Source: Hydrogenophaga sp. (GTDB lineage Bacteria; Pseudomonadota; Gammaproteobacteria; Burkholderiales; Burkholderiaceae_C). From it: a DNA stretch of 64,000 bases. Made by a program: the position numbers and the translations under genes. Of the stretch, positions 17,172 through 27,714 are shown piece after piece. Under the pieces are notes generated by a model that saw only the letters and a list, made by a program, of their open reading frames with translations, did not search any database and was not told the DNA's origin. The stretch spans positions 18,264 to 82,263 of the forward strand of contig NZ_WVZN01000036.1 in the NCBI RefSeq assembly GCF_011772445.1, given 5' to 3'. The first letter of the stretch is position 1. Each line of letters starts with the position of its first letter.

Positions 17172-18593
17172 TCAGGACTGAACCACGGTGGGCTGAGGCG
17201 CGGGCGCGCCTTCCTGCTGCGTGTAGGCGGGCAGCATCACGCGGAACACGCTGCCCCGGCTGGCCTCGGACTGCAGCGCGAGCTGGTAGCCCATGAGCGT
17301 GGCGAGCTTCGACACGATGGTCAGCCCCAGGCCCAGGCTGTCCTCCGTGCCCTGGTGCTGAGAGACGCGGAAGAACTCCTGGAAGATGGCCTGCTGGTGC
17401 TCTCGCGCAATGCCAACGCCCGTGTCCCAGACCTCGAACACCACCATGTCCTGGCGACGGCGCAGCGCCAGCAGCACGCCGCCGCGCGTGGTGTGGCGCA
17501 GCGCATTGGAGACCAGGTTGCCCAGGATGCGGCGCAGCACCACCGGGTCGGACCACAGCACCAGGGGCTGGGCGCGCGTGCGCAGGCGCAACTGCTTGCC
17601 CGCGGCCACCGGCTCGAATTGCAGCGCAATGTCGGCGAACAGTTTGTGCACCTCCACATGCTGCAGGCGCACCTTGTAATTGCCGGCGTCGATGCGCGTG
17701 AGGTCGAACAGCGAATCGAACAGTTCGTTGATGGCGCGGGTGGACTGCAGGATGCGCGGCGCGATGTCGCGCGCCATCTCGGGCTCGCTCGCGAGCCAGT
17801 CGGCATACAGGCTCAGCGCGTGCACCGGCTGACGCAGGTCGTGCGCGGCCGAAGCCAGGAAGCGGTTCTTGGTGGAGACAGCGCGCAACGAGGCGCGCGT
17901 TTGCAGGGTGAGCGAGTCGATCAGCTCCTGGTTGGAGAACTGCAGCTCGAAGCTGGACCGGTACACCTGGTGCAGGCGCAGGCCCGCCAGTTGCAGCAGG
18001 GCCCAGAAGACCATGAGCACAGCGAACAGGGCGGTGGTCTGCAGCAGATCGGTGCGCTCGAAATAAACGACGGTGGCCAGCACCAGGCCGATCAGCGCGG
18101 ACAGCGACAGCGCGTTGGTATAGGCACGGTAGATGGGCCGGTAGGCGCTGTACGCGGCCAGCGTGACCAGGCCCTGGCCCACCACCAGCAGCGCACAGAC
18201 GAACTGGGTGATGAAGCTGGCCTGCAGGTAGCTCAGGGCCACCGGACCGCCCCACAGCAGGCCCATGGCGGGCCAGGTCCAGCCGTAACGCTCGACGAAG
18301 GCCTGGCGCTGCGGGCCGTCCACGCTGTCGTAGCGCAGCCGGTACACACCGATCAGGCGAAAACGCAGCACAAGGGCCGCGAGCATGGCCACTGTCCAGA
18401 GCACCAGGGCGGTCGTGGACACCTCGCCCGCCATCAGGTAGAGCAGTATCGGCATCGACAGCCCGCCCAGCAGCAGCGTGGACCCGAGGTTGTCCATCAT
18501 CACGCCAATGAGCTGGGACTGGACCCAGGCGTCGCGCACCTCCGGCGCGGCCGGGACGTGCTGGTGGGTGGCGGGCTGGGTGTCGACGAGCAT
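17172..18593 (-). CDS. Sensor histidine kinase with multi-pass membrane sensor
   Basis: A 473-residue kinase. The N-terminal half has about six hydrophobic segments (for example STLLLGGLSMPILLYLMAG, TALVLWTVAMLAALVLRF, FITQFVCALLVVGQGLVTLAA, LSLSALIGLVLATVVYF). The dimerisation box is ASAAHDLRQPVHALSLYADWL with the phosphoacceptor His, a HDLRQP-type box. The ATPase part has the N box (NLVSNALRHTT), G1 (VWDTGVGIA) and G2 (SLGLGLTIVSKLA). The start at 18593 (MLVDTQPATHQ) is preferred over a longer frame reaching 18722 that would run into the tRNA gene. Convergent with the LuxR-type regulator, its likely partner. Confidence 0.9.
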   Translation of the reverse strand: MLVDTQPATHQHVPAAPEVRDAWVQSQLIGVMMDNLGSTLLLGGLSMPILLYLMAGEVSTTALVLWTVAMLAALVLRFRLIGVYRLRYDSVDGPQRQAFVERYGWTWPAMGLLWGGPVALSYLQASFITQFVCALLVVGQGLVTLAAYSAYRPIYRAYTNALSLSALIGLVLATVVYFERTDLLQTTALFAVLMVFWALLQLAGLRLHQVYRSSFELQFSNQELIDSLTLQTRASLRAVSTKNRFLASAAHDLRQPVHALSLYADWLASEPEMARDIAPRILQSTRAINELFDSLFDLTRIDAGNYKVRLQHVEVHKLFADIALQFEPVAAGKQLRLRTRAQPLVLWSDPVVLRRILGNLVSNALRHTTRGGVLLALRRRQDMVVFEVWDTGVGIAREHQQAIFQEFFRVSQHQGTEDSLGLGLTIVSKLATLMGYQLALQSEASRGSVFRVMLPAYTQQEGAPAPQPTVVQS

Positions 18594-18670
18594 GGCGGCG
18601 GCGTTGGAGTCGCGCGATTGTGCACTGGCGCCCAGGGGGCGGCGGCACGAGCGGTTCGGGGCCCGCCGCC

Positions 18671-18679
18671 TGCTAGAAT
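18671..18679 (+). promoter_or_regulatory. Extended -10 promoter of tRNA-Ser
   Basis: TGCTAGAAT is an extended -10 box ending 15 bases before the mature tRNA. No clear -35 is seen, as expected when the TG extension is present. Confidence 0.6.
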
Positions 18680-18694
18680 CGCGGGCTTCGACAC

Positions 18695-18786
18695 GGAGAG
18701 ATGGCAGAGTGGTCGAATGCACCGGATTCGAAATCCGGCGTACAGGTTCTCCTGTACCGAGGGTTCGAATCCCTCTCTCTCCGCCA
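18695..18786 (+). tRNA. tRNA-Ser (anticodon CGA)
   Basis: A 92-nt class II tRNA with encoded CCA. Acceptor GGAGAGA pairs with TCTCTCC, anticodon stem CCGGA/TCCGG encloses loop TTCGAAA giving anticodon CGA (reads UCG serine), and the long variable arm is GTACAGG with its complement CCTGTAC. The T arm GAGGG TTCGAAT CCCTC is canonical. UCG is a frequent serine codon in such a G+C-rich genome. Confidence 0.98.
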
Positions 18787-18796
18787 GCGAGTCTCG

Positions 18797-18822
18797 AGCC
18801 CCTGCAGTGCAGGGGCTTTTTT
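18797..18822 (+). terminator. Intrinsic terminator of tRNA-Ser
   Basis: AGCCCCTGC (18797-18805), loop AGT, GCAGGGGCT (18809-18817) followed by a run of six T. It starts 11 bases after the tRNA 3' end. Confidence 0.92.
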
Positions 18823-18848
18823 GTTGGCGGAACGCGAGGCGTGGCGCC

Positions 18849-19817
18849 TCAGTTGAGCGTGATGTTCGCCTGCTTCGCCACAGCCGAGAACTTGGCCAGG
18901 CTCTTGAGCACGAAGGCCTGGGCGTCGCCAGGAGACAAGGGGCTCGCCACCTGGCCGCCCGCCTCCAGGGCCAGCCTGACTTCCGTTGACGCGCTGGCCA
19001 CGCCCACGGCCGCGTTCAACCGGGCCACGATGGCGCCCGGGACGCCCTTGTGCGTCGCGACGGCGAAGTACTGCGTCGCCTCGTAGCCCTTCAAGCCGGC
19101 CTCGTCCATGGTCGGCACGTCCGGCAGGCTGGGGATGCGAAACGGCGTGGTGACCGCGTAGGCCTTGAGCTGCCCCGACTGGATCTGCGGCAGAACCGGC
19201 GTGAGCCCCAGCATGGCGAGCCTGACCTGCCCGCCCACGACGTCGACCACGGCCTGGCCGCCGCCTTTGTAGGGCACGTGCAGCATCGCCGTCCCGGCCA
19301 TGGCGTTCAACAGTTCACCGGCCAGATGCTGCCCTGTGCCCACGCCGGAACTGGCGAAGCTCCACTGCTCGGGCCGCTGCTTCATGGCGGAGATCAAGGC
19401 CTTCAGATCGCCAGGCGCGTTCGCGGCGGTGCCTACCAGGACGATCGGCCCCTGCGACAGCAGGCCAACGGCCTGAAGCTCCTGGCCGATCTGCGGCACC
19501 GGTCGGCCGAACAGCACCGGCCCCGGCACGGTGACGAAGGTATAGCCGTCGGCTGGCGCTCGCGCGGCCTTCTGCAGCGCCAGCGAGCCAGAGGCGCCCG
19601 GTACGTTTTCCACGACGATCGATTGGCCGATCTGTTCGGAGATGCTCTTGGCGAAGACGCGCGTCAAGGTGTCCACCGTGCCGCCCGGAACGAATCCGAC
19701 GATCCAGGTGATCGGCTTGGCGGCCGGCCATGGGGCCTGCGCCTGGGCAGGCAGACACAGAGGTGCGATGGCGAGCGGCAGGATGAGTCGCAGCAGGACG
19801 TGGCGGCGGATGGGCAT
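18849..19817 (-). CDS. Tripartite tricarboxylate transporter substrate-binding protein (Bug/TctC family)
   Basis: A 322-residue periplasmic binding protein. A signal peptide of about 28 residues (MPIRRHVLLRLILPLAIAPL, ending AQAQA) is followed by the Bug pattern: ITWIVGFVPGGTVDTLTRVFA, VVENVPGASG, DGYTFV, HVPYKGGGQAVVDVVGGQ, PSLPDVPTMDEAG. Bug proteins bind small carboxylates and are usually present in many copies in Burkholderiales. The ATG has a perfect ribosome binding site (AAAGGAG) and follows the sulfatase stop by 31 bases, so the two are co-transcribed. The membrane components (TctA/TctB) are not in the window. The ligand may be a sulfated or desulfated compound (inference). Confidence 0.93.
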   Translation of the reverse strand: MPIRRHVLLRLILPLAIAPLCLPAQAQAPWPAAKPITWIVGFVPGGTVDTLTRVFAKSISEQIGQSIVVENVPGASGSLALQKAARAPADGYTFVTVPGPVLFGRPVPQIGQELQAVGLLSQGPIVLVGTAANAPGDLKALISAMKQRPEQWSFASSGVGTGQHLAGELLNAMAGTAMLHVPYKGGGQAVVDVVGGQVRLAMLGLTPVLPQIQSGQLKAYAVTTPFRIPSLPDVPTMDEAGLKGYEATQYFAVATHKGVPGAIVARLNAAVGVASASTEVRLALEAGGQVASPLSPGDAQAFVLKSLAKFSAVAKQANITLN

Positions 19818-19848
19818 GTCGGCTCCTTTGTGCGTCGGTGGGGGTCGT

Positions 19849-21183
19849 TCAACGATCGGGTTCGCCGGGCGGCGTGTTGGGGTGTTCGCGACAACTGGCA
19901 TTGAAGTCACGGACCATTCGCAGGATCGGCCCCATGACCCAGGTGTTGAAGACCAGCACATCGGTCTCTTCCTTCGGGTCACGCGTGAGGTTGAACAGGT
20001 AGGGCGATTCGAGCTTGCCCTGTCCCTGGTTGACCTCGGGCTCCCAGTGGAAGTGCAGCTTCCAGTCGCGCCACTTGGCCGCCCGAAGTTCCTGCTTGAT
20101 GTAGAAGAGGAAGCCTTCGCGGGCGGACTTCGGCGTTTCGCCGCACAGGAAGGCGCGCTGGTCCACGCCATCGATCGGACGGTCCGTCGGCACCGAAGCG
20201 CCACCGATGGCGGCCAGCGTGCTGAACAGGTCCGTCACGTGAACCAGCTCGTTGCTCACGCGGCCGGGGGCGATGCGTCCCGGCCAGCGGGCGATGAAGG
20301 GCACGCGCAGGCTGCCCTCCATGGCCGTGTGGTAGGTGCCGCGCCAGGGGCCGGCCGTGCCGCGGTAGGGCGCGCGGAACTCCGGTCCGTTGTCGCTGCA
20401 GAAGATGAACAGCGTGTCGTCCGCGATGCCCAGGCGCTGCACCTCGTCCAGCACCTGGCCGACGCGGTGGTCCATCTCCGCCATGGCGTCCGCGAAATCG
20501 CCATGGCCGGTGCGCCCGGCGAAGTCCGGGTGCGGCAGCGTGGGAAAGTGCAGGTGCACCAGCGGCAGGTACAGAAAGAAGGGGCGTGCGGCCTCGACCT
20601 GGCGACGCATGAAGCGGCACGAGCGCTCCACCAGTTCGGCGTCGATGCCCCGCCGCGCATCCAGGTCGTACACCTTGACCTGGCGCGACGGTTCTCCTGC
20701 GACGCCCTCCATGATGCAGGGCAGTTCGACAACGCTCGGGTCGAAACCGATCGAGGACGTGAACTGACTCTCGTCCGTGGTCCGGGGGATGCCATACCAC
20801 TCGTCAAATCCCCGGTCGGACGGGTAGCGACCCTCGACATCGCCCAGGTGCCATTTGCCGAAATGGGCCGTGGCATAGCCGGCGGCCGAGAGCAATTGCG
20901 CCAGGGTGATTTCGCTGCGGGTCAGGCCCTGGGGCAGGCCCGGCGGCACCGATTGCAGGCACCCCGTGCGGATGGGGTGGCGGCCCGACATCAGGGCCGA
21001 GCGCGTGGGAACGCAGTCGCTCTCCACGTTGAAGTTCTGCAGCAACAGGCCGTCGCGCGCCAGTTGATCGATGCGGGGCGTGGGTGCGCCCCTCAGCGCG
21101 CCGCCTCCGTAGCAGCCCAGTTCCCCCCAGCCGAGGTTGTCGGCCACGATGAGGACGATATGGGGGCGGGCATGGGAGGGCAT
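19849..21183 (-). CDS. Sulfatase (type I, alkaline phosphatase superfamily)
   Basis: A 444-residue hydrolase of sulfate esters. The N-terminal metal site is HIVLIVADNLGWGELGCYGG. The formylglycine signature is CVPTRSALMSGRHP, with the cysteine that would be converted to formylglycine and a Thr instead of the more common Ser/Ala at the fourth place. Further family marks are HFGKWHLGD, the second metal site FCSDNGPE and HVTDLFSTLAAIGG. There is no signal peptide: the first strand starts at residue 8, so the enzyme is probably cytoplasmic, unlike many arylsulfatases. Co-transcribed with the Bug binding protein and divergent from a LysR regulator, suggesting uptake and desulfation of one substrate. 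A formylglycine-generating enzyme is not in the window. Confidence 0.93.
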   Translation of the reverse strand: MPSHARPHIVLIVADNLGWGELGCYGGGALRGAPTPRIDQLARDGLLLQNFNVESDCVPTRSALMSGRHPIRTGCLQSVPPGLPQGLTRSEITLAQLLSAAGYATAHFGKWHLGDVEGRYPSDRGFDEWYGIPRTTDESQFTSSIGFDPSVVELPCIMEGVAGEPSRQVKVYDLDARRGIDAELVERSCRFMRRQVEAARPFFLYLPLVHLHFPTLPHPDFAGRTGHGDFADAMAEMDHRVGQVLDEVQRLGIADDTLFIFCSDNGPEFRAPYRGTAGPWRGTYHTAMEGSLRVPFIARWPGRIAPGRVSNELVHVTDLFSTLAAIGGASVPTDRPIDGVDQRAFLCGETPKSAREGFLFYIKQELRAAKWRDWKLHFHWEPEVNQGQGKLESPYLFNLTRDPKEETDVLVFNTWVMGPILRMVRDFNASCREHPNTPPGEPDR

Positions 21184-21239
21184 CGGCGGCAGGGGCTGGG
21201 AAGAAGGCACCAATCTACGCCCTGCGGTCGCGAACGGCC

Positions 21240-21276
21240 ATTCCTGATGCGATTGCGTCCTATAACATCCAGGAAT
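21240..21276. promoter_or_regulatory. Dyad overlapping the LysR gene promoter and start
   Basis: ATTCCTG (21240-21246) and CAGGAAT (21270-21276) form a perfect 7-bp inverted repeat, extended by ATG/CAT with one unpaired C. Its right arm covers the start codon of the LysR gene, and it encloses TATAAC (21261-21266), a -10-like box 8 nt before that ATG. It lies in the 91-bp gap to the divergent sulfatase gene, the usual place for a LysR operator. Confidence 0.5.
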
Positions 21277-22174
21277 GTCTATCGCCATTCAGGACATTCA
21301 GTACTTTCTCGCCGTGGCCGAAGCGGGCCGGCTGTCGGGAGCGGCCGAGGAGCTGGGTGTCACCCAGCCGGCGCTCAGCAAGGCCATGCAGCGGGTCGAA
21401 GCCCAGTTCGGCCTGCAGCTCTTCGAGCGCCGTGCGCGCGGCGTGGTGCTGACCTCGGCCGGCATACGGGTGGCCGAGCAGATGCGCAAGCTGCAGGCCG
21501 ACTACGCCGACATCGTGCTGCTGGCCGACGAGATGCGGGCGCAGCAGGCCGGCCTGTTGCGGGTGGGCGTCACGGACACCACGGGCCGCAACCGGATGAT
21601 CGCCGCCATGGCGTCGCTGCTGAAGCAGCGCCCGGGCCTGCGCGTGCGGATCCGCGTGGACCGCTCGGACGCCCTGGCCGCGCAGGTGCGCGAAGGCACC
21701 CTCGACCTGGCGCTCGTGCCCGCCTATGACGGGCAGGCCCTGGGCAGCGAGCGCACCAAGATCGACAACGATCCACTCCTTCCGCTGGTGCGCGCGGGCC
21801 ACCCCCTGGCCCGCCGCTCACGCCTGAGCCTCAAGGACGTCGCCCCCTTCGGCTGGATGATCGGTCCCGAGCACTCGGCCGCCTATCGCGCACTGCAGGC
21901 CGTGTTCTCGCACCACGGCCTGGCGGCGCCCACCATCGTCGTGGAGGTGCCCTTCTCTTCCGAGATGAACCTCGCCATGCTCGCAGCCACCGATCTGCTC
22001 ACGCTGGTGCCGCGCTCACTGCTTCAGAACACGGCCTCGGCCCGCTTCGCCGAACTGCCCGTCGCGGCGCTTCGCATCCCGCGGGCGGTGGTGCTGCTGT
22101 CCCGCGAAGGATCTCCCTGGTCGCCATTGATGCGCACGCTGCGCGACCAGTTGCTCGCGCGTCAGAAGACCTAG
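21275..22174 (+). CDS. LysR-family transcriptional regulator
   Basis: A 299-residue regulator with an N-terminal winged helix-turn-helix (about 1-62: IQDIQYFLAVAEAGRLSGAA, LGVTQPALSKAMQRVEAQFG, LFERRARGVVLTSAG) and an effector-binding domain of the periplasmic-binding-protein fold. Divergent from the sulfatase/Bug operon, which it probably controls, with a binding-protein-like domain that would sense a pathway compound. The start codon lies inside an inverted repeat and close to a -10-like box, so autoregulation by occlusion is likely. Confidence 0.93.
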   Translation: MSIAIQDIQYFLAVAEAGRLSGAAEELGVTQPALSKAMQRVEAQFGLQLFERRARGVVLTSAGIRVAEQMRKLQADYADIVLLADEMRAQQAGLLRVGVTDTTGRNRMIAAMASLLKQRPGLRVRIRVDRSDALAAQVREGTLDLALVPAYDGQALGSERTKIDNDPLLPLVRAGHPLARRSRLSLKDVAPFGWMIGPEHSAAYRALQAVFSHHGLAAPTIVVEVPFSSEMNLAMLAATDLLTLVPRSLLQNTASARFAELPVAALRIPRAVVLLSREGSPWSPLMRTLRDQLLARQKT

Positions 22175-23025
22175 TGCATGGCGAGCGACCCGTGCGAGCG
22201 CGCGTAGACCTTGGTGAATTCGGCGCCCAGCAGAAAGATCTGCGCGGCGTAGTAGACCCAGGCCAGCAGCACCACCAGAGAGCCCGCGGCCTGGAAGGAC
22301 TCGGTGATGCCGCTCTTGCCCAGGTACAGGCCGATCAGCAGCTTGCCGAGCTCGAACAGGGCGGCCGTGACCAGCGCACCGATCCACACGTCGCGCCAGG
22401 CCACGGACGCGCTCGGCATGAACTTGAAGATCATGGCGAAGAGCACCGTGCTGAAGCCCAGCGACACGAGCATGTTGAGGGCCTGGAGCAGCGCCTCGGC
22501 CCCCGGCATCAGCCCGCCTGCCCAGCTCCCCATGGCGGCGATGGCGGCGCCCACCACCAGCGAGACCATCAGCAGGAAGGCCAGCCCCAGGATCAGCCCG
22601 AAGGACAGCAAGCGCGCGCGCAGGATGCCCCACACCCCCGTGGGCTTCTCGCGCTCGGGCACGTGCCAGATGCGGTCGAGCGCGCTTTGCAGCTCGGCGA
22701 ACACCGTGGTGGCGCCGACGACGAGCACCACCATGCTGATGGTTCCTGCCACCAGACCGCGGTCGGTGTCGCTGGCGCGGGCCACCAGGCCCTGCACCAG
22801 GCGGGCGCCTTCCGCACCGATCAGGTCGGTGAGCTGCTGCGTGATCTGTCCCGTGACGGCCTCGCGGCCAAAGATCGCTCCGGCGACCGCGATGACGATC
22901 ACCAGCAGCGGCGCCAGAGAGAACGCGGTGTAGTAAGAGATGGCCGCACCCATGCTGGGGGCGAAGTCGTCGACCCAGGCCCCGATCGCCTGGCGGCAGA
23001 GGGCAAGAATCTGTCGCGCGTTCAC
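22171..23025 (-). CDS. YihY/BrkB-family inner membrane protein
   Basis: A 284-residue protein with about six membrane segments and the family pattern MGAAISYYTAFSLAPLLVIVIAVAG, GREAVTGQI, IWHVPEREKPTGVWG and VLLAWVYYAAQIFLLGAEFTKVYA. The family was once called ribonuclease BN by mistake; it has no nuclease motif, and its role is unknown (possibly transport). The stop codon overlaps that of the convergent LysR gene in one CTAG, leaving no room for a terminator between them. Downstream member of the leftward serS-side gene run. Confidence 0.9.
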   Translation of the reverse strand: MNARQILALCRQAIGAWVDDFAPSMGAAISYYTAFSLAPLLVIVIAVAGAIFGREAVTGQITQQLTDLIGAEGARLVQGLVARASDTDRGLVAGTISMVVLVVGATTVFAELQSALDRIWHVPEREKPTGVWGILRARLLSFGLILGLAFLLMVSLVVGAAIAAMGSWAGGLMPGAEALLQALNMLVSLGFSTVLFAMIFKFMPSASVAWRDVWIGALVTAALFELGKLLIGLYLGKSGITESFQAAGSLVVLLAWVYYAAQIFLLGAEFTKVYARSHGSLAMH

Positions 23026-23035
23026 GGGGCCCCCG

Positions 23036-23392
23036 TCAGGACCGGTCCGGGGCCTCGCTGGCGGCCAGCGCGGACAGCGCCTCCTCGATGTCCTGCGCGC
23101 GGCGCGGCCGCACGGTCCGGCCGACCTCTCGGCCGTCGCGCAAGACCACCAGGGTCGGCCACCACCTGATACCGAACGAGCGGCCGAGCGGCTGCCCGGG
23201 ACCGTCTTCGATCTTGAGGTGGCGAATGGGCGAGCGGCCCGCGTGGGCGCCCAAGGCCTCGGCGATGGCCGCTTGTGCGGCCCGGCAGATGCCGCAGCCG
23301 TTGGAGCCGAACTCGATCACCGTGTCACCGGCCAGGGCGTCGACGTCGGCGCGAGACGGCGCATCGCTCGCATAGGGGAAATCAGGGCTCAT
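23036..23392 (-). CDS. Thioredoxin-family protein with CGIC motif
   Basis: A 118-residue protein with a thioredoxin fold pattern: VIEFGSNGCGICRAAQAAI, then cis-Pro in RWWPTLVVLRDGREVGRTV. The redox motif is CGIC rather than CGPC. There is no signal peptide, so it is cytoplasmic. Ten bases separate its stop from the YihY start, so they form one transcript. The partner or substrate is unknown. Confidence 0.85.
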   Translation of the reverse strand: MSPDFPYASDAPSRADVDALAGDTVIEFGSNGCGICRAAQAAIAEALGAHAGRSPIRHLKIEDGPGQPLGRSFGIRWWPTLVVLRDGREVGRTVRPRRAQDIEEALSALAASEAPDRS

Positions 23393-23441
23393 GGGTGCGC
23401 TCCGGCAAGGCGGGTCCGTCCCCGGCAAATGGCGTGCCCCC

Positions 23442-25721
<2,280 letters not shown>

Positions 25722-25722
<1 letters not shown>

Positions 25723-26168
25723 CAGAGCACCCCGATCAGCTCGACCTCGAAGCGCACCGCCTGGCCCGCCAGGGGGTGGTTGAAGTCGAACAGCACGGCG
25801 CCATCGGCGCGCACCTCGCGCACGGCCCCGGCGTAGCTGCCCAGGCCATCGGGCGTGGGGAACTGCACCACATCGCCCACGGCGTATTGCTCGTGCGGGT
25901 CGCCCAGCTCGTTGAGCAGCTTGCGGGCCACCCACTGCTGCATCTCGGGCTGGCGTTCGCCGAAGGCCTCGCCGGGCGGCAGATCGATGACGGTGCGCGT
26001 TCCCTCGGCCAGGCCGATCAGGCGCTGCTCGATGGCGGGCGACAGCTCGCCCTGGCCCAGGCTCAGCGTGGCGGGCTGGCCATTGAAGGTGTCGATGATG
26101 ACCTGCCCTTGCGCGCCGCTCATGCGGTAGTGCAAGGTGAGAAAGGAGCCGGGCTGGACGTGGGACAT
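25722..26168 (-). CDS. FKBP-type peptidyl-prolyl cis-trans isomerase (SlpA/FkpB-like)
   Basis: A 148-residue isomerase with an FKBP domain carrying the insert-in-flap domain: [54 protein letters not shown] and [21 protein letters not shown]. The start at 26168 ([14 protein letters not shown]) gives the usual length. A minus-strand TACAAT lies at 26211-26216, leaving a leader of about 36 nt. Coupled by overlap to ispH, with serS downstream. Cytoplasmic; no signal peptide. Confidence 0.93.
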
Positions 26169-26246
26169 GGTGGGGGCGGCAATGCACCCTGGGGGATGGG
26201 CGAAACGCGTATTGTAAAAAGCGCGTCCGATCCGGGGAGGAACCAC

Positions 26247-26939
26247 ATGCAAGCCCATCTGCGGGCCGGGCCCAAAGGCCTGCCCAGCGACGCGCGACCG
26301 CGCGAGAAACTGCTCTCGCGCGGCGCCAGCGCCCTCAGCGACACCGAACTGCTGGCCCTGCTGCTGCGCACCGGCATGGCGGGCAAGCATGTGCTGCAGC
26401 TCGCCCAGGAACTGCTCGACACCTGCGGCGGCCTGGCCGGCCTGGTGGCCACGGACGCCGCCGCGCTCGGTCGCATCAAGGGCCTGGGGCCGTCCAAGCG
26501 CGCGCTGATCGCGGCGGTGATGGAGATCGCCCGCCGCGCGCTCGCCCAGCCGCTGAAGGCGCGCGACCTGCTCAACGACCCCGCCGCCGCCAGCGAATTC
26601 CTGCGCCTGCAGCTGGGCGACCGACCGCACGAGGTGTTCGCCCTGCTGCTGCTGGACAGCCAGCACCGGCTGATCGCCTTCGAGGAACTGTTCCGCGGCA
26701 CGCTCAACCAGGCCAGCGTGTTCCCTCGCGAGGTGGTGCTGCGCGCCCTGCACCACCAGGCCGCCGCCGTGGTGCTGGCGCACAACCACCCCAGCGGGCT
26801 CGCCGAGCCGTCGGCGGCCGACGTGGCGATCACGCGCAGCCTGCGCGACGCGCTGGCCCTGGTGGGTGTGCGGGTGCTCGACCACATCGTCGTCACGCGC
26901 GAGCGCGCGGCCTCCTTCTCGCAGCTCGGGCTTCTCTGA
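26247..26939 (+). CDS. radC: RadC family protein (JAB/MPN domain)
   Basis: A 230-residue protein with a helix-hairpin-helix region (about 40-95, [16 protein letters not shown]) and the JAMM metal motif: Glu in [12 protein letters not shown] and [21 protein letters not shown]. The name comes from a disproved DNA-repair role in E. coli; some members assist natural transformation, but the reaction is not established. An excellent ribosome binding site (GGGGAGGAA) fixes the start. Divergent from the FKBP gene; the shared region holds TATTGTA, readable as a weak -10 on this strand and as TACAAT on the other. Confidence 0.93.
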   Translation: MQAHLRAGPKGLPSDARPREKLLSRGASALSDTELLALLLRTGMAGKHVLQLAQELLDTCGGLAGLVATDAAALGRIKGLGPSKRALIAAVMEIARRALAQPLKARDLLNDPAAASEFLRLQLGDRPHEVFALLLLDSQHRLIAFEELFRGTLNQASVFPREVVLRALHHQAAAVVLAHNHPSGLAEPSAADVAITRSLRDALALVGVRVLDHIVVTRERAASFSQLGLL

Positions 26940-26981
26940 GCCGTTCGCGCCGCGTGCCGGGCCCGGCCCGACAATGGCGGC

Positions 26982-27617
26982 ATGAAGGTGAAGACCCTCG
27001 GCGAGCTCAAGTCCATCCGCAACGCCCTGGCCGAACGCCGCGCGCGCGAGGCGGCCGAGCGCGAGGCCGAACGCCTGGCCGCCGCGCGGCGCGAGCGCGA
27101 ACACCGCCTGTTCGAGATCGCGGTGGGCCCGGTGCAGCGCCTGCCCGCGCACGGGCGCGCCCAGCCGCCGCGCCCCTACCCCGAGCCACGCCCGCTGCAG
27201 CGCGAGCGGGACGAGGCGGCCGTGATGCGCGAGGCCCTGTCCGACGAGTTCGACGTCGAAACCCTGCTGCACACCGACGAACAGTTGAGCTACCGCCGCC
27301 CCGGTCTGGGCCCGGAGGTGGTGCGCAAGCTGCGCGAGGGGCGCTGGGCCATCCAGCGCGAGATCGACTTGCACGGCCTGCGCACCGACGAGGCCCGCGA
27401 GGCCCTGGGCCGCTTCGTGCGCGACAGCCACCTGCAAGGTCTGCGCTGCGTGCGCGTGGTGCACGGCAAGGGCCTGGGCTCGCCGGGCCGCGCGCCGGTG
27501 CTCAAGGGCCGGGTGCTGCGCTGGCTGGTGCAGAAGAAGGAAGTGATGGCCTTCGTGCAGGCCCGTCCGGCCGATGGCGGGGCCGGTGCGCTGGTGGTGC
27601 TGTTGCGTCCGGCGTGA
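26982..27617 (+). CDS. Smr-domain protein
   Basis: A 211-residue protein. Residues 10-42 are a charged helix (ERRAREAAEREAERLAAARR), and the C-terminal half is an Smr domain with EIDLHGLRTDEAREALGRF, RCVRVVHGKGLGS and the closing strand GALVVLLRPA. Smr proteins are endonucleases; proteobacterial SmrA/SmrB types cut DNA or mRNA of collided ribosomes. Which applies here is inference. The ATG lies 6 nt after GACAAT (26970-26975), a candidate leaderless promoter. Confidence 0.9.
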   Translation: MKVKTLGELKSIRNALAERRAREAAEREAERLAAARREREHRLFEIAVGPVQRLPAHGRAQPPRPYPEPRPLQRERDEAAVMREALSDEFDVETLLHTDEQLSYRRPGLGPEVVRKLREGRWAIQREIDLHGLRTDEAREALGRFVRDSHLQGLRCVRVVHGKGLGSPGRAPVLKGRVLRWLVQKKEVMAFVQARPADGGAGALVVLLRPA

Positions 27618-27660
27618 CACGCAGGCCCCGCGCGGCGTGACGCCGTGCACGCGGGGCGCC

Positions 27661-27701
27661 GCCGTGGGGTGCGCGTCGCGCCGACGCGCACCGGCCACGG
27701 C
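27661..27701. terminator. Very stable long hairpin between the Smr and DUF3047 genes
   Basis: GGTGCGCGTCG (27668-27678), loop CGC, CGACGCGCACC (27682-27692) is a perfect 11-bp stem. It is extended by GCCGTGG (27661-27667) against CCACGGC (27695-27701) across a 2-nt bulge, giving an 18-bp structure. It lacks a U-tract. A second nested hairpin with outer arms GCCCCGCG/CGCGGGGC lies just upstream, about 27626-27658. Confidence 0.5.
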
Positions 27702-27714
27702 ATGATCTCGGGCC

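Noticed and set aside
18594-18722. N-terminal extension of the histidine kinase to 18722
   Set aside because: It would read into the tRNA-Ser gene and its promoter on the opposite strand; the ATG at 18593 gives a sensible start.
26956-26967. Palindrome GCCGGGCCCGGC in the Smr promoter as an operator
   Set aside because: Short all-GC palindromes are frequent by chance at this base composition; no second support. The same applies to TGACGGCCGTCA at 60215-60226.
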